Shown one piece after another: positions 6,536-11,825 of a stretch of DNA of 11,825 nucleotides. Made by a program: the position numbers and the translations under genes. This DNA comes from an uncultured Oscillospiraceae bacterium (GTDB taxonomy: Bacteria > Bacillota > Clostridia > Oscillospirales > Acutalibacteraceae). Location of the stretch: positions 1 to 11,825 of the forward strand of contig URYV01000035.1 of NCBI GenBank assembly GCA_900552285.1. Direction: 5' to 3'. The notes below the pieces were generated by a model that made no database searches, had not been told where the DNA came from, and was given only the letters and a program-made list of their open reading frames with translations. The stretch's first letter is position 1. Each line of letters opens with the position of its first letter.

Positions 6536-7972
6536 TTAATACTGCTTGCCCCAATAAAGCATATGCTTGGCAGGCTTTCCGCAGCACACGCATTTGTCGG
6601 AAATTTCCTCCTGCTCAAAGGGAATACATCTTGAGGTAAGACCTGCGTCTTCCTTGATTTTTTCCTCACAGGCAAGGTCGCCGCACCACATGGCTCTTAC
6701 AAAACCGGGGTGATTGTCGGCAATGTCCTTCATTTCCTCCATGTTATGGGCGTCAAAGGTCATTTGCTCGCGGCGCTTTTTGCCCTTTTCAAGCAGACCG
6801 TCGTGAACGGCTTTTAAAAGCTCGGGAACCTTTGTTTCGATTTCGTCGAGGGACACAACGGTTTTTTCACCGTTATCTCTGCGCACGAGAACGCAGCAGT
6901 TGTTTTCTATGTCTCTCGGACCGATTTCGAGACGGAGGGGAACGCCCTTCATTTCATATTCGGCAAATTTCCAACCGGGGGAGTTGTCGGAAACGTCGGT
7001 TTTTACGCGGCAAATATTTTTAAAACGCTGTTCAAGCTGTTCGGCCTTTTCGGTGACGCCGGGCTTATGAGCGGCAATGGGAACGATGATAAGCTGAATG
7101 GGAGCAACGGCGGGGGGGAGCACAAGGCCGTTGTCGTCGCCGTGGGTCATGATAATGGCACCGATAATGCGGGTGGACATTCCCCAGGATGTTTGGTGAG
7201 GATAGCGAAGCTTGTTTTCACGGTCGGAAAACTGGATTCCGAAGGCCTTGGCAAAGCCGTCGCCGAAATAATGGCTGGTTCCGCTTTGAAGAGCCTTGCC
7301 GTCGTGCATCATGGCCTCGATGGTATAGGTGGCCTCGGCTCCGGCGAATTTTTCCTTGTCGGTTTTCTGGCCCTTTACAACGTCGATGGCAAGTGCGTCG
7401 CGGCAAAAATCGGCATAAACGTTAAGCATACGTTCGGTTTCTTCCTTGGCTTCTTCCGCCGTTTCGTGCATGGTGTGGCCTTCCTGCCAAAGAAATTCGG
7501 TGGTGCGGAGGAAGGGACGAGTGGTCTTTTCCCAACGCACAACGCTGCACCATTGATTGTAGAGCTTGGGCAGATCGCGGTAGGAATGTATTATGTTGGC
7601 ATAATGCTCGCAGAAAAGAGTTTCGGAAGTGGGTCGAACGCAAAGACGTTCTGAAAGCTCCTCTTCGCCGCCGTGGGTAACCCATGCAACCTCGGGAGCA
7701 AAGCCCTCGACATGATCCTTTTCTCTCTGAAGAAGGCTTTCGGGAATAAACATGGGCATCATGACGTTTTCGTGGCCGAGAGCCTTGAATCGCGCGTCGA
7801 GATCCTTTTGAATGTTTTCCCAAATTGCATAGCCGTAGGGTCTGATTATCATGCAGCCCTTAAGAGAGGAATACTCGGCAAGCTCTGCCTTTCTTACAAC
7901 ATCGGTATACCATTTTGCAAAATCCACGTCCATGGATGTTATTTCTTTTACCATTTTCTTTTGATCTGCCAT
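6536..7972 (-). CDS. proS: Prolyl-tRNA synthetase, archaeal/eukaryotic-type (short form)
   Basis: Cytoplasmic class II enzyme that charges tRNA-Pro with proline. At 478 residues it is the short type without the editing insertion of the longer bacterial enzyme. Visible class II marks are VRPTSE (112-117), motif 2 RPFLRTTEFLWQEGH (152-166) and motif 3 in GMSTRIIGAIIMTHGDDNG (264-282). An anticodon-binding domain begins near 293 (QLIIVPIAAH). The C-terminal domain keeps Cys 430, 435, 461 and 464, likely zinc ligands, and the protein ends in Tyr as usual for this type. The start has a GAGGCGG site and its own promoter with a short leader. No T-box can fit in that leader, so tRNA-sensing control is not visible. 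The gene leads a two-gene unit with a membrane protein. Confidence 0.97.
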   Translation of the reverse strand: MADQKKMVKEITSMDVDFAKWYTDVVRKAELAEYSSLKGCMIIRPYGYAIWENIQKDLDARFKALGHENVMMPMFIPESLLQREKDHVEGFAPEVAWVTHGGEEELSERLCVRPTSETLFCEHYANIIHSYRDLPKLYNQWCSVVRWEKTTRPFLRTTEFLWQEGHTMHETAEEAKEETERMLNVYADFCRDALAIDVVKGQKTDKEKFAGAEATYTIEAMMHDGKALQSGTSHYFGDGFAKAFGIQFSDRENKLRYPHQTSWGMSTRIIGAIIMTHGDDNGLVLPPAVAPIQLIIVPIAAHKPGVTEKAEQLEQRFKNICRVKTDVSDNSPGWKFAEYEMKGVPLRLEIGPRDIENNCCVLVRRDNGEKTVVSLDEIETKVPELLKAVHDGLLEKGKKRREQMTFDAHNMEEMKDIADNHPGFVRAMWCGDLACEEKIKEDAGLTSRCIPFEQEEISDKCVCCGKPAKHMLYWGKQY

Positions 7973-8007
7973 TTATTTTTCCGCCTCATTAAAAAGTATA
8001 TAGCTCC

Positions 8008-8036
8008 ATTATATTGTATTTCAACGAATTTTTCAA
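8008..8036 (-). promoter_or_regulatory. Sigma-A-type promoter of proS
   Basis: The -35 box TTGAAA (8031-8036) and a perfect -10 box TATAAT (8008-8013) are spaced by 17 nt. Transcription would begin near 8001, about 30 nt before the proS ATG. It lies just below the terminator of the ireB unit. Confidence 0.85.
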
Positions 8037-8043
8037 TAGAAAT

Positions 8044-8081
8044 TTTAAACAAAAGGCGGAAGAAAACAAATTCTTCCGCCT
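8044..8081 (-). terminator. Rho-independent terminator after the ireB unit
   Basis: A perfect 11 bp stem (AGGCGGAAGAA pairing with TTCTTCCGCCT, 8054-8081) with a 6 nt loop is followed on the minus strand by TTTTGTTT. It begins 5 nt after the stop of the 95-residue gene and separates it from proS. Confidence 0.9.
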
Positions 8082-8086
8082 GAAAA

Positions 8087-8374
8087 TTATTCGCTGAGCG
8101 CTCGCTTAAGCCAAATGGCGCCGAGATCGAGAGCTTCGTAAAGACCGTCTTTTTCGCTTGACTTTATAATACGGTCCTTGGGGCTCATGTTGTCGTCGGT
8201 GTGAATGAGCGAAACGGCCACCTTGTCGGCAACCTCGAGGTCGTCAACCTTTTTGGAACTTTTAATTTCCATTTTTATGACGTATTTATCGGTCATGTTG
8301 CCGTAGTAAACCGTCTTTCCGTTTCTGACGAGCGGACGGTTTTTATACATAAGAAAATCTTTGCTTTCTGGCAT
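8087..8374 (-). CDS. Conserved-looking 95-residue protein of unknown function
   Basis: I do not recognise this protein. It has 95 residues, no signal peptide and no membrane segment, so it should be cytoplasmic. The first half looks like beta strands (FLMYKNRPLVRNGKTVYYG, 7-25, then YVIKMEIKSSKKVDDLEVADKV); the second half has a KDRIIKSSEKDGLYEALDLG stretch (66-85) and ends in a helix with an AIWLKRAL pattern. A GGAGGGG site precedes the ATG by 5 nt. It lies 14 nt after ireB and before a strong terminator, so the two are co-transcribed. A role linked to IreB is only suggested by this position. Good ribosome site, operon position and a normal composition argue that it is a true gene. Confidence 0.85.
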   Translation of the reverse strand: MPESKDFLMYKNRPLVRNGKTVYYGNMTDKYVIKMEIKSSKKVDDLEVADKVAVSLIHTDDNMSPKDRIIKSSEKDGLYEALDLGAIWLKRALSE

Positions 8375-8388
8375 GGAATCCCCTCCGG

Positions 8389-8640
8389 TTATTTTGTGAT
8401 ATAGTTTTTAACAAGCGCCGAAAGCAGTTCGTCGCGGTCTATGCGGCGGATAAGGCTTCTGGCATTGTTATATGTCGTGATGTAAGTCGGGTCCTCCGAC
8501 AGTATATAACCAACGATTTGATTGATAGGGTTGTATCCCTTTTCGCTCAGTGCCTCATATACCGAACAGAGAATCCTTTTCATCTCGGCCTCGCTGTCGT
8601 TGTTAATGGAAAAAGTGATGGTCTGATTTTTGTCCTGCAT
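8389..8640 (-). CDS. ireB: IreB-family regulatory phosphoprotein (UPF0297/DUF965)
   Basis: Small cytoplasmic protein of 83 residues, matching the B. subtilis YrzL and enterococcal IreB pattern across its length: KGYNPINQIVGYILSEDPTYI (34-54, ending Tyr-Ile) and the Arg-rich helix ARSLIRRIDRDELLSALVKNY (60-80). In Enterococcus faecalis IreB is a substrate of the Ser/Thr kinase IreK and dampens intrinsic cephalosporin resistance. Thr 7, in QTITF, sits where the enterococcal N-terminal phosphothreonine lies, by my reading; whether it is used here is inference. A GGAGGTG site lies 5 nt before the ATG, and a promoter lies just upstream. In many Firmicutes the gene lies between alaS and ruvX; here it follows pheT and precedes an unknown gene. 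Confidence 0.93.
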   Translation of the reverse strand: MQDKNQTITFSINNDSEAEMKRILCSVYEALSEKGYNPINQIVGYILSEDPTYITTYNNARSLIRRIDRDELLSALVKNYITK

Positions 8641-8661
8641 ATTAACACCTCCGTTAAATAT

Positions 8662-8690
8662 AATATACTACAAAGACCGTATAAATTCAA
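8662..8690 (-). promoter_or_regulatory. Sigma-A-type promoter of ireB
   Basis: The -35 box TTGAAT (8685-8690) and -10 box TATATT (8662-8667) are spaced by 17 nt, and transcription would begin about 15 nt upstream of the ATG at 8640. No hairpin terminator is visible between pheT and ireB, so read-through from pheST may add to it. Confidence 0.7.
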
Positions 8691-8696
8691 GCTTTT

Positions 8697-11090
8697 TTAT
8701 GCTCTGAGCACGGCTCCGATTTTTGAAAGCGCGTCGATAACCTTATTTACCACATCGGTGCATTCTTCATCGGTGAGCGTGCGGTCGGGAGCGCGAAGCA
8801 CGAGAGAATAGGCCACGCTCTTTTTGTCGGCGGAAATGCGGTCGCCCTCATAGACGTCAAAGAGCTTGACATCCTCTATAATGCCGCTCTTGACCGAACG
8901 AATGGCCTTTTCCAGCTGTGCGGCGGGAGTGGCTCTGTCGCAGACAAGAGACAAATCGCGGGTGACGGCGGGGAATTTGGGCAGGGGAGTGTAGACAGGC
9001 TGCGGTTTGCGGGCCGAATAGAGGGTGTCGAGGGAAATCTCGGCGGTGTAGACTCTTGTGTCGATACCGTATTTTGCCGAAATTTCGGGATGAATTTCAC
9101 CGAATACGGCAACCGTATTGCCTTCGAAAACAGCCTTTGCCTGACGGCCGGGGTGGAGATAAACCTCAGCCGAACGCTCATATTCGGGAGAAATTCCGAA
9201 CAGAGCAAAAACATCCTCCACAGCGCCCTTAAGCGTGAAGAAATCCTCGTCCTTGCCGTAAAGTCCGATGCAAAGGGCTGGTTTTTCGTCGGGCTGCTCC
9301 TTAAGCGGAAGCTCCTTCGGGATGAACAGCTTGCTGATTTCGAAAAGCCGTGCGCTTTCGTTCTTGCGGCTGACATTGGTGGAAATAACGGTGAGCATGC
9401 TTGTAATCAACTGCGTGCGCAGGCAGGAATATTCGTCGCCGAGGGGGTTAAGAATTCTGATGCATTTACGGCGGCTGTCGTTTTCGTCAAGTCCGAGTGT
9501 GTCGATGGCACCGCTTGAAATAAAGGAATAGGTGGATATTTCTCTCATGGCCTGTCCGCAAAGGAGCGCCTTAAGCTTGTTTTCCTTTTGGCGTGCGGGG
9601 AGAATCTTACCCTGCACAACATCGCCTCTCATGACCGTTCCGACAATATGGTCATAGCCGTAAATTCTCATGACCTCCTCGGCAAGATCGGCGCGCCCTT
9701 CGACGTCGTCGCGGAAGGACGGCACGCGGCAGGTCAGAACATTGTTTGCGTCAATGGAGGTTTCGATGTGGAGACTGTTGAGTATTTCCACCATTTTTTC
9801 AAAGGGAACCTCAACGCCGAGAAGATCGTTGATACGTTCGGCGGGAACGGTCAGCACCTTCGGGGAGGGAAGTCCTTGGTTTTTGTCAATAACTCCGTCG
9901 ATAATGTCGCCGGCGTCAAGATCGTTTATAAGCTGGAGAGCGCGTTCCATGGCGAATTCGACGTTCATAATGTCAAGTCCGCGTTCGAAACGTGCGCTCG
10001 ATTCGGTTCTCATGCCGAGAGCTCTTGCGGTTCTTCTGACGCTGTCGCGGCGGAATTTTGCGCTTTCAAGGAAAAGCTCGGTGGTATCGTCCTTGATCTC
10101 GCTGTCAAGTCCGCCCATGATTCCCGCAAGGCAGGAGGGAGCTTTTTCGTCTGCTATAACCAGCATTTCCTTTGTCAGCTTGTGCTCCTTGCCGTCGAGG
10201 GTTGTGATTTCCTCGCCGTCCTTTGCGCGGCGGACGATGATGTGGTTGTCTCTTATGTCGCGGCGGTCAAAGGCGTGCATGGGTTGACCGGTTTCGAGCA
10301 TAACAAAATTGGTAATGTCGACAATGTTGTTGATGGGTCTCATGCCGGCTGCTTTAAGGCAGCGTTTCATCCAGTCGGGTGACTCTTTAATGCGGATGTT
10401 TCTGACCACGCGGCCGTAGTAACGATTGCAAAGGTCGTAATCCTCCACATCTATTTTTATATAATCGTTTATGTCTCCGCCGACGGTTTTATAGGCGGGA
10501 ACAGGTGGGTGGAAGGGTTTTCCCAGCACAACCGACACCTCGCGCGCGACGCCGAGAACACTTTGGCAATCGGGACGGTTGGCGGTTATTTTAAAGTCGA
10601 TTACATAGTCGAAAAGATGAAGCACCTCACGCATATCGGCCCCCACGGGAGTGTCGTCTTTAAGTATAAGAATTCCGTATACCTCGGCGCCTTTGTAATC
10701 TTCTTCCTTAAGGCAAAGTTCCTCGCCCGAGCAGAGCATACCGTTGGACTCCACTCCTCTGAGCTTGCCTTTCTTTATGTCGACTCCGTTAGGAAGATGA
10801 GAGCCGTGAAGAGCGACCGGAACGACGGCACCTTCGAAAATATTGTCCGCTCCGGTGACTATCTGTATATTTTCACCGGTTCCCACGTCGATTTGACAAA
10901 TTTGAAGCTTGTCGGCGTCGGGATGCTTTTCAATTTTTACAATTTTACCGGCAACCACATTTTTCATGGTTTGAGAAAGGTCAACAATGCTTTCGACTTC
11001 AAAGCCGGCCATAACCATTTTGTCGCAAAGCTCCTGAACCGGAACGTCGATGTCGACGTAGTATTTTAACCAATTAAGCGAAATATTCAT
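8697..11090 (-). CDS. pheT: Phenylalanyl-tRNA synthetase beta subunit
   Basis: Beta chain of the cytoplasmic alpha2-beta2 enzyme that charges tRNA-Phe. At 797 residues it is full length. The domains run in the usual order: an N-terminal segment, an EMAP-like tRNA-binding domain (about 42-150, with HPDADKLQICQIDVG at 56-70), the NRPDCQS motif (171-177), the B3/B4 editing region containing HAFDRRDI, LAGIMGGLDSEI and RRTARALGMRTESSARFERG, a B5 domain, the catalytic-like core, and a C-terminal ferredoxin-fold anticodon-binding domain (about 703-796, beginning PLPKFPAVTRDLSLV). The ATG at 11090 follows AGGAGG by 7 nt. It is 14 nt downstream of pheS, so the subunits are co-expressed. The gene shows no break or missing domain. 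Confidence 0.97.
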   Translation of the reverse strand: MNISLNWLKYYVDIDVPVQELCDKMVMAGFEVESIVDLSQTMKNVVAGKIVKIEKHPDADKLQICQIDVGTGENIQIVTGADNIFEGAVVPVALHGSHLPNGVDIKKGKLRGVESNGMLCSGEELCLKEEDYKGAEVYGILILKDDTPVGADMREVLHLFDYVIDFKITANRPDCQSVLGVAREVSVVLGKPFHPPVPAYKTVGGDINDYIKIDVEDYDLCNRYYGRVVRNIRIKESPDWMKRCLKAAGMRPINNIVDITNFVMLETGQPMHAFDRRDIRDNHIIVRRAKDGEEITTLDGKEHKLTKEMLVIADEKAPSCLAGIMGGLDSEIKDDTTELFLESAKFRRDSVRRTARALGMRTESSARFERGLDIMNVEFAMERALQLINDLDAGDIIDGVIDKNQGLPSPKVLTVPAERINDLLGVEVPFEKMVEILNSLHIETSIDANNVLTCRVPSFRDDVEGRADLAEEVMRIYGYDHIVGTVMRGDVVQGKILPARQKENKLKALLCGQAMREISTYSFISSGAIDTLGLDENDSRRKCIRILNPLGDEYSCLRTQLITSMLTVISTNVSRKNESARLFEISKLFIPKELPLKEQPDEKPALCIGLYGKDEDFFTLKGAVEDVFALFGISPEYERSAEVYLHPGRQAKAVFEGNTVAVFGEIHPEISAKYGIDTRVYTAEISLDTLYSARKPQPVYTPLPKFPAVTRDLSLVCDRATPAAQLEKAIRSVKSGIIEDVKLFDVYEGDRISADKKSVAYSLVLRAPDRTLTDEECTDVVNKVIDALSKIGAVLRA

Positions 11091-11104
11091 TTTAAAACCT
11101 CCTG

Positions 11105-11825
11105 TTAGTCGTCAAATTGAGAAAGAAAACGTACATCGTTTTCAAAGAGCAGGCGAATGTCGCTTATTTTATATCTTGTGGTGGTAAGACGGTCAAGACC
11201 GATACCGAAGGCAAAGCCCGAATATTCCTCCGGGTCGATTCCGCAGCGCTCGAGCACTCTCGGGTGAACCATGCCGGCTCCGAGAATTTCAATCCAGCCG
11301 GAACCCTTGCAGACGCGGCAGCCCTTTCCTCCGCATTCCGAGCAGGAAACGTCGACCTCGACGCTGGGCTCGGTGAACGGGAAGTAGGACGGGCGCAGGC
11401 GGGTGCGGGTGTCGGCACCGAACAGCTTCTGCACGAAGGTGTTCAGGGCACCCTGCAAATCGCCCAGAGTGATGCCCTTGTCCACGACCAGACCTTCCAT
11501 CTGGTGGAACATGGGGCTGTGGGTAGCGTCCGAGTCGGAGCGGAACACACGGCCGGGCATCAGGATCTTGATGGGCGGCTTCTGAACGTCCATGGTGCGG
11601 ATCTGGCCGCCGGAAGTCTGGGTACGCAGCAGGAACTCCTCCGACAGGTAGAAGGTGTCCTGCATGTCGCGTGCCGGGTGATCCTTGGGCACGTTCAGGC
11701 GGGTAAAGTTGTGGTCATCGTCCTCGATCTCCGGGAAGGTGCCCACCGAAAAGCCCATGCCGGAGAACACGTCGATGATCTGGTTGGTGATCAGGGTCAG
11801 CGGGTGCAGGCCGCCCATGGGGCGG
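11105..11825 (-). CDS. pheS: Phenylalanyl-tRNA synthetase alpha subunit, 5' end outside the window
   Basis: Catalytic chain of phenylalanyl-tRNA synthetase. About 240 C-terminal residues are visible and the frame stays open to the window edge; compared with the usual 340 or so, roughly 100 N-terminal residues (the coiled-coil tRNA arm) are missing. The internal Met at 11818 lies in a conserved GGLHPLT stretch and is not a start. Class II marks are present: GRVFRSDSDATHSPMFHQMEG (motif 2), a Cys-x2-Cys-x4-Cys-x2-Cys cluster starting CSECGGKGC, then GAGMVHPRVL and GFAFGIGLDRL (motif 3). Base composition and codon use change abruptly inside the gene near 11340: upstream Ile is always ATC, Leu almost always CTG and Gly never GGA, while downstream ATT, ATA, CTT, CTC, GGA and AGA appear. 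The protein itself reads normally across the change. Confidence 0.95.
   Translation of the reverse strand, partial: RPMGGLHPLTLITNQIIDVFSGMGFSVGTFPEIEDDDHNFTRLNVPKDHPARDMQDTFYLSEEFLLRTQTSGGQIRTMDVQKPPIKILMPGRVFRSDSDATHSPMFHQMEGLVVDKGITLGDLQGALNTFVQKLFGADTRTRLRPSYFPFTEPSVEVDVSCSECGGKGCRVCKGSGWIEILGAGMVHPRVLERCGIDPEEYSGFAFGIGLDRLTTTRYKISDIRLLFENDVRFLSQFDD

Noticed and set aside
6501..6593. Longer form of the membrane protein starting at the ATG at 6593
   Set aside because: It would overlap proS by 58 nt and add 31 residues before the signal peptide, while a ribosome site stands directly before the TTG codons.
7973..8086. T-box or other leader RNA before proS
   Set aside because: The promoter leaves only about 30 nt of leader, and the region above is occupied by the ireB terminator.
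9588..10382. A 264-codon plus-strand open frame opposite pheT
   Set aside because: pheT is continuous and full length on the other strand; the plus frame has no family features.
1..11825. Mobile element, CRISPR, phage or defence system
   Set aside because: No transposase, integrase, nuclease, repeat array or phage gene is seen; all frames with family marks are housekeeping or transport genes.

Overview
The window looks like chromosomal DNA of a Gram-positive Clostridia-type bacterium, probably near the Oscillospiraceae/Ruminococcaceae; the family-level placement is inference. Supporting signs are strong GGAGG ribosome sites, a lipobox lipoprotein, the Firmicutes-type xanthine phosphoribosyltransferase, an IreB (UPF0297) protein and a short archaeal/eukaryotic-type prolyl-tRNA synthetase. 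All ten genes supported here lie on the minus strand, so transcription runs from high to low coordinates. Almost every base is coding or an obvious transcription signal.

Region 1 (11825 to about 8047) is translation plus a small regulator. It holds the 3' part of pheS, complete pheT, then ireB and a 95-residue protein I do not recognise. ireB has its own sigma-A-type promoter just after pheT, and a strong terminator follows the unknown gene. The upstream roughly 480 bases of pheS differ sharply in base and codon usage from the rest of the window, which suggests recombination or an assembly chimera at the contig edge.

Region 2 (about 8036 to 5767) is proS with its own promoter, followed after a short gap by a gene for a secreted or anchored Ser/Glu/Asp-rich single-pass membrane protein that most likely starts at TTG. 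A long-stem hairpin ends this unit.

Region 3 (5772 to 32) is a purine salvage operon. It has xpt, a BMP-family nucleoside-binding lipoprotein, a double-domain ABC ATPase and two permeases, closed by a terminator. The transporter should bring in purine nucleosides, and Xpt would convert xanthine derived from them to XMP. A second terminator lies between the lipoprotein and ATPase genes and probably makes the binding protein more abundant than the membrane parts. The xpt promoter's -35 box lies inside the descending arm of the preceding terminator.

I see no mobile element, CRISPR array, RNA gene, phage gene or defence system. The content is ordinary housekeeping. The observations most worth a second look are the pheS composition break, the two poorly characterised proteins and the compact regulatory overlap at xpt.
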